The notes: generated from the sequence alone by a model not told the origin. 64,000 nucleotides of DNA from Lumbricus terrestris (GCA_949752735.1 OX457036.1:98562432-98626431); one strand, 5' to 3'; positions 45,714 through 56,962 are shown, numbered from the stretch's first letter. Numbers and translations: made by a program.

Positions 45714-48700
45714 TTACCATTTCACAAGCATCTTATTATTACAACTCGGCAGTAACAATAGGACTTTATCACCTATCTCCAGTTTTCTATATCGTGCCTT
45801 TTTATCGTAATACTTCTTGTTCTTCGCATTAGCTTTGTGAATTGCTTTCTGCGCCATGTTACACGTTTCCTCTATACGTTCTCGTAGATCTGTCATATAT
45901 GTGTACACATCCTTCACCTCGTCTTCCACTTTTTCGTTTGTCCACAGTTCCTTCAATATCTGTACTGGACCTCTACAAGATCTTCCGAAGATTAATTCGA
46001 AAGGTGTGTATCCGTGGCTCTCGTGTACAGTATCTCGTAATGCGAAAAGTAGTGGTGCCAAGTACCTGTCCCACTCTTTTACTTGTTCACCTATCAATTT
46101 TCTCAGTGTTGTCTTAATCGTTCCATTAAGACGTTCTACACAACCATTTCCCATCGCGTGGTATGGACTCGTCATCGTGTGCTTGATTAGCAACATTTTG
46201 TTTACTTCGGCCATTAGTTCTGACGTAAACTGGCTTCCTCTATCTGTATGAATCCTCTGTGGTACGCCCATCCGACAATAAAAGTTAAACAAGGCTTCCG
46301 CCACTTCCTCGGTACTAATACCTTTCAATGGTATCGCTTCAGGATATCTGGTGCTTAAGTCGATAATCGTTAATACATAACGATATCCTCTCATAGACAT
46401 TGGCTCTATGGCTCCTATGATATCTACACAGACATGCTTGAACGGCACATCCAGCACTGGAAGATGTCCCATCGGTGCCTTGTAGTTCACTTTCTTATCT
46501 ACTGCTTTCTGGCATACATCACAACTTAATATGTATCGCCGAACTTCTTGATTTATCCCTGGCCAATAAAATTCATTCACAATTTTATCGTGAGTCTTCT
46601 TCATGCCTAGATGAGCTGACAGTAGCGAGTTATGTGCTACAGCTAGAACTTTGTTTCTCAACTGTTTCGGAACCATCAACTGCCACTTCGCTTCATCTTT
46701 CAATACTTCCTTCCATCTCCGGTACAACAATCCATCTTTCTTTACGTACAGCACTTTTTCTGTACTCTTCTCATCGCCATTCCATTCAGATGCTTTATCC
46801 CAGCAACTCTTCAATGTCTCATCTGTCTTCTGTAATTCCTTTATTTCTTTTGTGGTTATATTTAGGTCGGGCATTTCAGTGACCTTGAGTGGTTTATACT
46901 TCACCACTTTCTTCGACTCAGCTCTCGTTTCTATCGCTGCTGTTGTCTGATGTACGTCACTGCTCATGACGTCATCACTTACAACTTTCTCTATTACATC
47001 ATCATACTCCGTGCTCATCTCATCATACTCGAATCTTACTGTCTTCTTGGCATCTTGCCAACGTGAATTAGCATTCACAACTCTCTTGAGTATACCTTTA
47101 TACCCAACTTTTTCTTGTTTCTCACTCACAATCGTCTCATCCACTTTCTCTCCTTTGTCACAATTAATCATAGTTTCATCCGTGTTCTCATTCGTTACTG
47201 TATATTTTAACCCTCTCACGCGTCCAATAATTATCGGCTTTACTGGTTCGTCCATAACCATTGCCTCAACTTCACCAGTAAAATACTCGCTCCCAATGTT
47301 TACCTGGGCTGTAGGAAAACACCTTAAGCTCCCATCAACTAGGATGCAGTGCGTTTCCTTCCCAGTCAAATCACTATCTCTGATCAGCGATCTCCTCACA
47401 ATACACGTACTCGCTCCAGAATCGTAAAGACAATTGGCGTCAACTCCATTGACTTTTGCTTGACATTCGTCTATACTTTCAATGTCAATGCAACCATCTT
47501 TCCTTTCTGTAACTACCGTACTTGCTGCCATGTGTTTCGGTACTTCTCCTTTACCTTTCCTATCCTGGCGTTCTACTGTTCTGTCAACTTCATTTGATTT
47601 CGTGCTTTCATTCGTCTGTACAGCCCTGTACGCCCTATTCTCGTAAATTTGTACGGCTGCAGCTGTGTGTTTAACAAACCCTTTGGCTTTATGCACACAA
47701 TCAAATGCTTTATGACCTACCTTTCCGCATGCAAAACAAGTTATCTTGTGTTCTGCTGCCTGCTCTCTTTCTCTACTAAATCCTCTATTCACATTTCCAC
47801 TGTGATTTGTCTCTTTGTTCTGTCGCGTTTCAACTCTTCCTCTGTTTACATTTCCTTGGAATTTCTCTCTCGATTTCTCTTCAAATGACTTTCCATTACC
47901 TCTGTCATTATTGAATCTCCCTTGAGGTTTCACAGAATTCTCGGCATATCTGTACCCATGAGCTTCAATGTAGGATTCTGCACATGTCAATGTGTCCTTT
48001 AAGCTCATTTTTCCTTTCTCTTTAATGAACATCCTCAACTCATTACTACAAGTGAGGAAAAATTGATCCTTTAGCAGTAGATCCTCGATTCCTTCGTAGG
48101 TCTGCTCAAATCCTGCTTGTAGCAACCATTGCTGCAAGTATCGCTGTAATCTGTAAATGAAATTTGAAGGAGTCTCTCCTTGTTCCATCTTGCTAGTCTT
48201 AAACTTGTTACGATACCCTCCTTCTGTTAATTGGAATCTTTTCAGGAGATGCTTCTTTAAACAATCGTAGTCTTGTGTTTCTTCAGCTGACAAACGCTGG
48301 TATACTTCTAATGCTTTCGACTCAAGGTGTCGCGCTAGCATCAGTGACCATGCATCTCTTGGTATCTCGTATGTCGTACACGTACGCTCAAATCTAAGAA
48401 GATACGCATCGAGACAGTCCTTTGCCTCGTTAAATATTGGGAATTTAATATTCTTCATTCCCTTATGACTTTGGTTTCCTTGGTGGTTGTCACCCATCGT
48501 CATATAAGAATCTCCATCATCCCTGTTTCGTCCATCTCTCGATTCTATCTCTCTCAATCTCACTTGAATCTCGAGCCTCTTATTCTCTAACTCTCTGTCT
48601 CTCGCCTGTCTCACTTCATCGGCTTCTCGTGTAAGCCTTGCCTCAGTTGCTTCTCTTTCCAGTCTGACGTCATTTGCTTCTCGCGTAAGCCTTGCCTCGT

Positions 48701-49001
48701 TCATCTCTGCTTCGCGTATAAGCCTAGCATTATTTATTTCTGCTTCACGCATCAGTCTCGCGTCAGCCATCCTCGCCATTTCTATTTCTTTTTCTCTAAC
48801 TGCTTTAGTTTCGGCTAACCTAGTCGCTTCTCGCGCTAGCTCCAATTCATTCTCTCTGTTAGCCTTCGCTTCTTCTCGTTCCTCCGCCCTCTGTTGTCGT
48901 AATTCGTTCTGTCTGTCTCTGACAAATTCCTTCAATTCTTCACCATCCAACGACTGTGCACGTCCCATATCAATCCATTGTTGCCACTCCGTAATTGACA
49001 T
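45714..49001 (-). CDS. Gag-protease-integrase part of the Gmr1-type polyprotein
   Basis: 1,095 residues from ATG 49,001. In order: a charged, repetitive coiled-coil region (about 20-155, repeats of AREATRLAE/RLTREA type); a retrotransposon Gag domain (FPIFNEAKDCLDAYLLRFER onward, about 185-350); a CCHC knuckle (CFACGKVGHKAFDC); an aspartic protease with CLYDSGAST; the HHCC zinc domain (HLGMKKTHDKIV... SCDVC); and the integrase core with Asp in VDIIGAI, Asp in HTDRGSQF and Glu in GCVERLNG. The frame ends at a TAA at 45,714-45,716 inside the GPY/F-like tail of the integrase. The same frame continues beyond it into reverse transcriptase without another stop. Confidence 0.92.
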   Translation of the reverse strand: MSITEWQQWIDMGRAQSLDGEELKEFVRDRQNELRQQRAEEREEAKANRENELELAREATRLAETKAVREKEIEMARMADARLMREAEINNARLIREAEMNEARLTREANDVRLEREATEARLTREADEVRQARDRELENKRLEIQVRLREIESRDGRNRDDGDSYMTMGDNHQGNQSHKGMKNIKFPIFNEAKDCLDAYLLRFERTCTTYEIPRDAWSLMLARHLESKALEVYQRLSAEETQDYDCLKKHLLKRFQLTEGGYRNKFKTSKMEQGETPSNFIYRLQRYLQQWLLQAGFEQTYEGIEDLLLKDQFFLTCSNELRMFIKEKGKMSLKDTLTCAESYIEAHGYRYAENSVKPQGRFNNDRGNGKSFEEKSREKFQGNVNRGRVETRQNKETNHSGNVNRGFSREREQAAEHKITCFACGKVGHKAFDCVHKAKGFVKHTAAAVQIYENRAYRAVQTNESTKSNEVDRTVERQDRKGKGEVPKHMAASTVVTERKDGCIDIESIDECQAKVNGVDANCLYDSGASTCIVRRSLIRDSDLTGKETHCILVDGSLRCFPTAQVNIGSEYFTGEVEAMVMDEPVKPIIIGRVRGLKYTVTNENTDETMINCDKGEKVDETIVSEKQEKVGYKGILKRVVNANSRWQDAKKTVRFEYDEMSTEYDDVIEKVVSDDVMSSDVHQTTAAIETRAESKKVVKYKPLKVTEMPDLNITTKEIKELQKTDETLKSCWDKASEWNGDEKSTEKVLYVKKDGLLYRRWKEVLKDEAKWQLMVPKQLRNKVLAVAHNSLLSAHLGMKKTHDKIVNEFYWPGINQEVRRYILSCDVCQKAVDKKVNYKAPMGHLPVLDVPFKHVCVDIIGAIEPMSMRGYRYVLTIIDLSTRYPEAIPLKGISTEEVAEALFNFYCRMGVPQRIHTDRGSQFTSELMAEVNKMLLIKHTMTSPYHAMGNGCVERLNGTIKTTLRKLIGEQVKEWDRYLAPLLFALRDTVHESHGYTPFELIFGRSCRGPVQILKELWTNEKVEDEVKDVYTYMTDLRERIEETCNMAQKAIHKANAKNKKYYDKKARYRKLEIGDKVLLLLPSCNNKMLVKW

Positions 49002-49323
49002 TCTTACTTACTCACTTTTGGTCAAGTAGTAATAAATTTAACGCTCAACTATGCGCTATACAATTTCACACTCGCTTATAATAATTATTAAAATTATTAA
49101 GCGTCACACTAATGCTCCCTCTTAACGTAATACAATCTCTGGTGTATGTTACGCAATAAGACTATCGCACCGACTCTAATGATGTATTAATTAAGCATTA
49201 ATGTCAGCGTTGCGCTGATGTCCTTTAACATTCAAATAACTTTGCATTTTAATCAGTTTTGTCTCTTCAAGATAAATGTCAGTAAAGTTCAATTTAATTA
49301 ACAATAATATTGTCAATTATATA

Positions 49324-49343
49324 TCCCGGACGCGAGCATCCCA
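49324..49343 (-). other. Primer-binding site candidate
   Basis: TGGGATGCTCGCGTCCGGGA starts two bases inside the 5' LTR. TGG is the complement of a tRNA CCA end; the tRNA species was not identified. Confidence 0.6.
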
Positions 49344-49345
49344 TT

Positions 49346-50407
49346 TGTAGCCACCTATTATTAGCATATGCTCATTTTAGCAGGTATCAAACATGTACTG
49401 CATTTAAATAGCCAGTTCAAAGAGAAACCAATTCTTTTAAATGTAAAATATATTGATTACTATTAAAGAAACAATACAATTATGCAGTGTCTCCTATTTA
49501 CTTATTGGCGTTGATTGATTACTAGATTTATTATGTTTCTTAGCTTCACTTGAGTGTAGAATTCTTTCTAGTTCATCGTCCGCCAATTCTGTAAATCGTC
49601 GTAGTTCTGATCCTTGTACTTCGACAACCAAGTGTCTCGAATATGCAGTGGAATAATATATACAGAAGATATTTCGTAGTCCAGGCCGAACAACGAAATT
49701 CCAAGGAGTATATTTTGTATTCACAAATGCCAGTATTCTTACTCGAATGGATGAAATGTGTCACAATTCCAGCGTACACATCCACGTCCAGATCAACCTT
49801 GTGATCATAAATGTTTGAATCAACCGTGTGATTATCTCCAACGACTCTCTCCAATGTTCGTAGAATTCAAAATCCTCGAGCAAACTCTTCACCCACGAAT
49901 GACGATAGTTCTCCAAGTTCCAGAATTTACCTCGAACGCAAAAACTGTCTCGAAAACTTAACGTCCGTTGGCCACCCTTCTTCTCAACATCGAAGGTGCC
50001 ACATACCAATCATTCTGCCGCTAATTTCACTTAAGAGTTCATTTGCCGCAACAAAATGACCCTTCGCCATTAGCTCCAACTGCAGAAATCGATCTTTCAA
50101 CCGTTTCTGTCGATGACGTGTGTTTAATCAGTTAGACTGCGTTTTAATTGGCTTACGCGTCGTTACGTTGTTTTTGTTGCCATAGTCTCCAATAGCAACC
50201 AACGCTTATCAGTCTCGCTGCACTTCTTTAGCGCTTCTGTGGTTTCGTTTGCTGATCGTTTTACTAAATATTAATTCTTCTAACAACGCCAATTAATTAA
50301 CTAATTAAATCAACGCCACTACATTGTCTGACTTAACTTCTACCTACAATTAACACTTAATACTAGACAAGTTAGATTGATAGATAATAGCGATTTAATA
50401 CGCTACA
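49346..50407 (-). repeat. 5' LTR of the Gmr1-type element
   Basis: 1,062 bp. Differs from the other LTR by a TA deletion near 49,397 and single bases near 49,579 and 49,664. Confidence 0.92.
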
Positions 50408-50558
50408 TCCACCACACAAGGAAGAATTTTTTTACAGACTTTTTTGTACTGCGCACTGCCCACAGATACAATTTCACGCAAATATTTTAAGAAAAGAAAC
50501 AATTGAAAGAAACGTGAAAGCCTGAAAAGTCAGAAATTAGTTTCTCTTGGTTATGAAG

Positions 50559-50954
50559 TCATGTCAAATTAGTGAAACTTTGCGTCTTTTCTTCTTGGCA
50601 AATTCGGTCACCATGCAGATCATCAAAGTTAATTTCACGCAGAAGGTCTGATTCTATGCTCATCAGAGCCAGATGGGACAACCTCTCATTGCATATCGAT
50701 GTGCGAAGTCTATTCTTAATCAGTTTCATTTTGGAGAATGAACGTTCCGCAGTACAGTTACTAACCATGAGCACCAGATACATGCGGAGTGCTATCTCCA
50801 CATTAGGAAATGATCCCTGAACGTGTTTATCATGTATCAGCTGATACATGAAATTCTCGATGAAATTCTCTTGTTCGTCCTTGAATGTTTCCACAAAGTC
50901 AACAAACTGCACAAGCTCGTCTCCAAAGCATTCATCGAGGTCATCTTTGTACAC
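50559..50954 (-). pseudogene. hAT transposase C-terminal fragment
   Basis: About 131 residues. LVMVSNCTAERSFSKMKLIK, then NRLRTSICNERLSHLALMSI is the hAT C-terminal dimerisation domain (ERSFSxLKxIKxxLRS...RLxxLxLMSI). The catalytic DDE part upstream is missing. It belongs to the hAT element that the LTR retrotransposon split. Confidence 0.8.
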
Positions 50955-50995
50955 CTCAACAAGATTTGATTAATATGTAAATAACATTCTGGGGG

Positions 50996-51420
50996 TCCGT
51001 AGCTCAATTGAGAGAGCGCTGGTCGTTAAACTGAGTGCCATCCACGCGAGTAAAATTATTTAAAACATGTTTTAGTCATTTTTTCAACGCTCATCCAACA
51101 TCTAATTCTACCATATCACAGTTCCGTTATTTATCCAACTTCTGCTTCAACTAAAAATATTTTGATCGTTCATCCAGCCTCTAGTTTTACAGTTACAATT
51201 TAGCATAAAACCATGATTTTGTCGCTCATCTAACTTCTACTTCTGTTAATTAATATGCTCATCCAGCTTCTAATGGTACTGCAATACGTCAGCAGTAATA
51301 TCATGTTTTCATCGTTCATCCAACTTCCAGTTTACGGAAATAAAATATCTCTGAAGTGCTATAAGGCTTGGGAATCGGGTATACATGCGACCCGGGTTCG
51401 AGCCTCACACTGCAGGGCAT
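50996..51420 (+). other. tRNA-like sequence split into A-box and B-box parts
   Basis: GGTCCGTAGCTCAATTGAGA and the bases after it (from 50,996) resemble the 5' half of a tRNA. GACCCGGGTTCGAGCC at about 51,390 is a good B-box/T-arm. About 350 bp with loosely repeated CATCCAACTTCTA words lie between. Could be an interrupted SINE head. Not a functional tRNA as it stands. Confidence 0.4.
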
Positions 51421-51815
51421 TAATTATTAAAGTTCTGTTTGCTGCCATAGGCGCTTTGCTGTTGTGTTGTTCGACTCGGGTTCTGCTGAAAGTAAGATAG
51501 CCCCTCCCACTTCTGGCTTGGCCGAACCAGGAGTGATCCAGCACTTATGCCATTTAGTGTTAAGCAACCAGTTTTACAGCATAGGCTATAGCCTATACAC
51601 GTATGTCATGGAGATCAGCCTAAACTTTATATTTTGTCAGGTCTATCCTGCTGCAAGTTGTAGGTGAGGCGCCCTTGTGACGGCATTGCTGTGGTACGTA
51701 CGGCACCATTAAAATTGAATGTTTTTTTTACAATAATATTATCCTTGTCCATTGGGCCTCCACCACAGCGGTGCACATGGGCCTCCACCAAAGTAAATAC
51801 GGCCCTGGTTTTCAA

Positions 51816-52740
51816 CCCATATCTTGGCCAAACATAAGAATTGTTAAATGAAACTTTACAGTCTTAAAGGGAATTCATATTTACGTACAATGGTCAAATT
51901 ACAAGAAAAATATTTCAAACCGAACAAAAGTTATATTACTTTTAGTGAGGCTACCCACCGTTTTTTGACGATTCAAAAACGCGACGCAACAAAAAGTAAC
52001 AAAAAACCAATTTAATTATTCTGGCCAATATCTTGGCCGGAAGAAAGAATTTCGAAATGAAATTTTACAGGCTTAAAGACAATTCATATATACACATGAT
52101 GGCCAGATTTCAGCAAAATATTTCAAACAGAATAAAAGTTATATCACTTTTAAGGAGGCCACCCGCTGTTTTTTGACGATTCAAAGACGTAATGCAGCAA
52201 AAAGTAGCAAAACTACGATTTTTATTAAGTCTCATCTTAATGTCAGATGATCATCAATATTACTATTTGAAAAAGGAACAGGGTGCCAGCGTAGCTGCAG
52301 GTCACTGAGAAGTCACTTAGCAAGATGACAATCAAATTGGTAAATAAGAAATCTGTCAGATTAATCAACAGGTCCATCAAGAACTTTGCAAAGAGACTCA
52401 AAAGAAGTTTTGGCACTGGTGGTTGGCACATTGAGCACAAGTTGTGAATCACTATCAAGTTCAGTTCGAAACAGTTGTTTGTGATATGACTTGATAAAAT
52501 CACGTTTTTGTTACTTTTTGTTGCGTTACGTTTTTTAATCGTCAAAAACGGTGGTTGGCCTCACTAAAAGTGGTATAACCTTTGTTGTGTTTGAAATATT
52601 TTGATGAAATCTGGCCATCATGTGTAGGCCTAAATATGAATTGTCTTTAAATTTGCAAAGATTCATTTTGAAATTCTTACTTCTGGCCATGATATTGGCA
52701 AAAAACCTATAAAAAATTGCAGCAAAAAGTAGAGTGGCAA
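51816..52740. repeat. Dispersed ~205-bp repeat: two minus-oriented units, then one plus-oriented unit
   Basis: Units share TTTTTGACGATTCAAA, CACTTTTAGTGAGG-like, ATATTTCAAAC and AATTCATAT words. Two tandem units (to about 52,220) face a third in opposite orientation (52,500-52,740), around a 270-bp unique centre. The unit interrupted by foldback element 3 (17,635-17,714 and 18,902-19,060) belongs to the same family. Confidence 0.8.
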
Positions 52741-53698
52741 CACTGACAGCGGTGCCCGCAGGCGAATACGCACTTACGCTTTCACGCATCGTTAATCGAT
52801 GCGTGAAAGGCTGAAAAAAAATAAAATAATGGCTGATGACTAAAAAAAGGTCATAAGTTTTTTCGGCGGATTGAAAAGGTATGTTTTTTGGAAATTCGAG
52901 GCTGATGACCCTGACGAAAATTCTTTGGCCCCCATCGAAAATTTTTCCGCCCTTGGCTGTGCGTACAAGAAAAAATTCTGGGGGCGCCGCTGCTTTCTGA
53001 TATAGAAATTAAATGTTTCGAACTCGGGTAAATGTAAGATTTTTGGATCGCGAGCCCCCTATGTTTGTTCTCGGGTGCTGGACACGTGCAGCGTTTTGGA
53101 CATGTGCGATGTTTAACGACTTAGTTAATTAATATGCGAGAGGCGAGGGTGTTGCCGTCTGCTCGCCAATGGTGACGCTTTGGATAATGTGCGACGTGAA
53201 AATCGCTGCCTAAATTCGTAAAGGCGCTGCATACTACAACATCGAAATTTAATCTGCTCATATCTTGTGTTTTAAAGTGAATTGAGTGCTGAAAAATAGT
53301 CGCGTTGACAAACTTGACATAAAAATTTGGGTAAGAATAAATTGCAAAAATTTTCGTAAGCCGAAACTCTGTCATTTCAGAGCGTTTCTTGGGATAAAAA
53401 TTCAAAATGCATCCGGACATACACACAAACAGAAGGACAAACAGAAGGACAAACTTTCCGCCTTATAATGTATGCATAATAGTAAATAATAACATTATGA
53501 TCATATAATATAGCGGATCAAATCATACAGAACATCATAATTATCAGCTCTTGCAATACAATGATGTAAACAGGCTAAACAGCAACTGAAAACTATCATC
53601 ACTATTGTCAAATTTTCTGGAGGTGTCATTTCTGTCATTCTAGTTGGATCGACAAAAATAGTATTTGCACAAAATTAATGCATATAATTGTTGGTGTG
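52741..53698. other. Unannotated intergenic DNA
   Basis: Contains GGGGGCGCCGCTGC near 52,980, which may be the end of a decayed MITE. No coding signal. Confidence 0.5.
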
Positions 53699-53900
53699 GC
53701 CATGAGACACCCGATGGAAGGGTTGGCGAATCTGTACCACCATGGGGTCAGGGTGGGTGGCGAAAAATCTTTGGGGTTGGCCCGGGTTGGGTGGGGTGTG
53801 GTGGGTGGGGTGTGGCGCGGTGTGGTGGGTTGAGGTGGGGTGGAAGGGTGGGGTGGGATTGGGTGGGGAGCCAGCGGTTGGGGAGCCGGTGTCACGAAAT
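53699..53900. repeat. Copy of the 13.1-kb repeat followed by a (GGTGGGGTGT)n stretch
   Basis: CATGAGACACCCGATGG, GGGTTGGCGAATC and CCATGGGGTCAGGGTGGGTG match the repeat at 13,090-13,500. A G-rich tract follows. Confidence 0.8.
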
Positions 53901-54273
53901 AGAGTATCCCCCGTATTAATTGTATCCCCTCAAATTAAAAAAGTCGAGAAAACCGCTTCCGCGTGTATTTTTTTGCAAATTAATTTTCATCTGCTTTCTT
54001 TTGAACAATGACACTAACAGGTATGTTTATTCCTACTAGATAATTTGTTTTGCCCTGTTTTTAGAACTTAAAACATTTCAAACACTTAAGAACACTCAGA
54101 GTCACTAAATAAATTCGAGTTGCCTTTATCTGAGCATTGCTTAGGACACTTAAAACAATTAGAGTCACTTTAAATTTTTATTACAGCATAAATTTTTTAT
54201 TATGCGCATTTTTCGAAAAGGGGATAGAATGGTTCATCCCCCGGATAGTATAGACCGGTTAATTCCATCCAGG

Positions 54274-54436
54274 CAGGGGCGTAGCCAGGAATTTTTCATG
54301 GGGGGGTTTATGGCCGGAAACCCTGTTTTTTGCTATTTTTTCTTACTTAAATGGAAAAATAACCTTAAAAAACGTTTTTTACGGAGCCAATGGGGGGGTT
54401 TTGACCCCCGAAACCCCCCCCTTGCCTACGCCACTG
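54274..54436. mobile_element. hAT-type MITE (163 bp, 8-bp TSD with one mismatch)
   Basis: Ends CAGGGGCGTAGCCAGGAAT and CAGTGGCGTAGGCAAG (other strand), with internal G and C runs. Flanks CATCCAGG (54,266-54,273) and CATCCGGG (54,437-54,444). Confidence 0.82.
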
Positions 54437-55011
54437 CATCCGGGGGATAGATTAATTCATCCCCCCGGATAGCTTTCAGGGGGATACTCCGTTTCGTGTC
54501 ACCGGCAGTTATAAAGTAGTATATTTTATCACGGTGTAGTATATCAGCTCATGTAATACAATAATGTAAATAGCAACTAAAAGTACTCTGATTTTGTAAA
54601 AATGTTCTGGGGCAATGAATTCCTGGGAGGGACATCCCTCCGCCAGAGACGTCTATGGATTAAACACTGATTGCCAGTGTGTCCGTCATTTCGTTTGTCT
54701 CTCGGTCTGTATGGATGCTGTCATTTCTGCCTCCTCAGCTCAATGCGTAGATGCAAGGCTGCCGCTGCTGATACTAATGGCGTTGCTAATGGCGACGGTG
54801 TTGTTGGTGACAATGGTCATGTGATTTCTTTACGATCGTTAATCGATGCGTGAAATCTTTTCCTCTTTTGTTCAGTTTTTTCGACGAACAGAAATCAGAC
54901 GAAACTTCATCGGGATGGACGATCATCGGACGCTGCCTGCAGTGATGAGATGAAGAAAGAGATGCTGCTGCTGCTGCTGCTGCTGCACTGACCGCGCTTC
55001 TACTTTGGCTG

Positions 55012-55672
55012 CTGCTGATGCTGCTGATGGTGGTGATGATGATGATGGTGGTGGTTATGGTGGTGATGGTGGTGGTGGTGGTGGTGATGGTGGTGGTGAT
55101 GATGGTGGTGATGGTGGTGGTTGTAGTGATGGTGGTGGTGGTGGTGATGATGATGATGGTGGTGGTGGTGATGGTGGTGGTGGTGGTGGGGGGGGGGTGG
55201 TGGTGATGATGATGATGGTGGTGGTGGTGATGGTGGTGGTGGTGGTGATGATGGTGGCGATGGTGATGGTGGTGGTGGTGGTGGTGATGATGATGATGGT
55301 GGTGGTGGTGGTGATGGTGGTGGTGGTGGTGATGATGATGATGGTGGTGGTGGTGATGGTGGTGGTGGTGGTGGTGATGATGGTGGCGATGGTGATGGTG
55401 GTGGTGGTGGTGATGATGATGATGGTGGTGGTGGTGATGGTGGTGGTGGTGGTGATGATGGTGGCGATGGTGATGGTGGTGGTGGTGGTGATGATGATGA
55501 TGGTGGTGGTGGTGGTGGTGGTGGTGATGATGGTGGTGGTGGTGGTGGTGGTGGTGGTGGTGGTGATGATGATGATGGTGGTGGTGGTGATGGTGGTGGT
55601 GGTGGTGGTGGTGGTGGTGGTGGTGGTGGTGGTGGTGGTGGTGGTGGTGGTGGTGGTGGTGGTGGTGGTGGC
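55012..55672. repeat. (GGT/GAT)n microsatellite, about 660 bp
   Basis: GGTGGTGATGAT-type array with a few repeated blocks (GATGATGGTGGCGATGGTGA occurs four times). Encodes poly-His, poly-Thr, poly-Gly or poly-Val in different frames; none is a gene. Confidence 0.95.
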
Positions 55673-56820
55673 CGTGAAGCTGATCATTTGGCGCATCTTC
55701 GACCGTCGCCGCAGTAGACAGACAGACAGATTGGTTCAAACAGAAAGCCGACAATCAAAAGGCTAAACGTAATGCAATCTGTCCAAGATGTGAGCAAACA
55801 CAGATCGGTCGTCCGTCGCTGCGCCGTCTCACACGCCCCACAACACAACCAATCATCTGCCCCAACACCCCCACCCCCACCCCCACCCCACCCCACCCTG
55901 CCCCACCCACCCAGCCTCTCATCCAGCGACCTCTCGCATACCACCTCTCTCGTTGCAATCGACCAAAGGACAGTTGCTGCTCCTCTTCCTCATCACCATC
56001 CTCCTCACTCCTCCTCCTCCTCTTCCTCTCCAATCACGCGCCGATCGCTTCTCCATCCCTCCATCCATCCATTCCTCCCTTCATCTCTCCCTCCATCCTT
56101 CCTCCATCCTTCCCTCCATTCCACCCTTCGGCTGCTTGGACGGAGGAAATGGACAAGTCAAATGGAGGTTGGTGGAGGAGAGAGGCGCCGGAGGAGGAGG
56201 AGGAGGCGGAGGTGGTGGACTGTACGTCTGGCTGGAGATCGATGCCACCGACGACCGACAGAGGAAGACGTGGAAAGGGAGAGTGGGAGGGAGGGAGGGA
56301 TGGAGGGAGTGGGAGAGAGACTGGAAGAAGGAACAATCGGACTGATGGATTTGTCTGCCATCGGAATTATTCCGATGAATATTTGCCGTCGTCGACCGAC
56401 TGAGAGAGAGAGACAGCGCCGACGCCGCCGACGCCGTCGTCGTCTCCTGCCTCTTCCCTTCCCATTCCCATTCCTCTTCCTCTTCCCATTCATCTGCTGG
56501 AAGAAGATCCTTCGCCGTGTTTTACATTTCCCCGAAGCACCTTCCACCACCACCAGCACTCCGTCCATCCCCACCACCGCCACCAGCACAACCACCAGAA
56601 GCAGCAGGCAGACCCTTCTTCCCCCTGGGGGCCGCGGAGGATGACCAGACCCTCCCCCTCCCCCACCCCTCCTCCTCCTCCTCCTCCTCCTCCTCCTCCT
56701 CCTCCTCCTCCAGGAAATCTGATTAAGATGAGTCCGTTGCCTCCGTTCGTCTATTTATCAAAGTCATACATTCCACTGACCGACCATCGACCGACGACGA
56801 ATGATGGGACGTGACCATCG
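55673..56820. other. Low-complexity C/T- and GGA-rich DNA
   Basis: Contains CCCCACCCCCAC, CATCCATCC, GGAGGAGG and (CCT)n (56,656-56,712) stretches. Overlapping long frames here have biased, repetitive composition and no domain. Confidence 0.6.
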
Positions 56821-56825
56821 ACTGC

Positions 56826-56962
56826 AGCTGCAACCAACCAACACCACACCCACCCACCCAACCATCCAACCACCCACCCAACCCAACCACCCAACCACCC
56901 AACCACCCACCCAACCACCCAGCCAACCACCCAGCCAACCACCCACCCACCCACCAAACCAC
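56826..56962. repeat. (CAACCACC)n-type minisatellite
   Basis: CAACCACCCACC-type units, almost without T. Confidence 0.9.

Larger units (their letters stand above)
42846..50407 (-). mobile_element. Gmr1-type Ty3/gypsy-related LTR retrotransposon, nearly intact
   Basis: Two LTRs of 1,064 and 1,062 bp with TG...CA ends, the target duplication TCCAC (42,841-42,845 and 50,408-50,412), a PBS-like TGGGATGCTCGCGTCCGGGA at 49,324-49,343 (minus) and the purine tract GAAGGAGGGGTATT at 43,910-43,923. The single minus-strand reading frame runs Gag, protease, integrase, then reverse transcriptase and RNase H. Integrase before RT in a gypsy-like element is the mark of the Gmr1 group. The frame is broken by one stop codon at 45,714-45,716. 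The LTRs differ at only about two bases plus a 2-bp indel, so insertion is recent. Confidence 0.92.
42776..51807 (-). mobile_element. hAT element (about 1.47 kb without the nested retrotransposon), 8-bp TSD
   Basis: GTTTTCAA at 42,768-42,775 and 51,808-51,815 is a perfect 8-bp target duplication. The ends CAGGCCCAGATTTA and CAGGGCCGTATTTA (other strand) are hAT-type. The element carries a C-terminal transposase fragment (50,559-50,954) and is split by the LTR retrotransposon at 42,846-50,407. The transposase is incomplete, so it is non-autonomous. Confidence 0.85.

Noticed and set aside
54786..55754. Long minus-strand frame encoding about 150 consecutive histidines
   Set aside because: It is only the translation of the (GGT/GAT)n array; every frame of the array is open and none has a domain or conserved flanks.
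55772..56644. Plus-strand frame of 290 residues
   Set aside because: Composition is Pro/Ser/Arg-biased low complexity, opposite frames are equally open, and no domain or splice pattern is seen.
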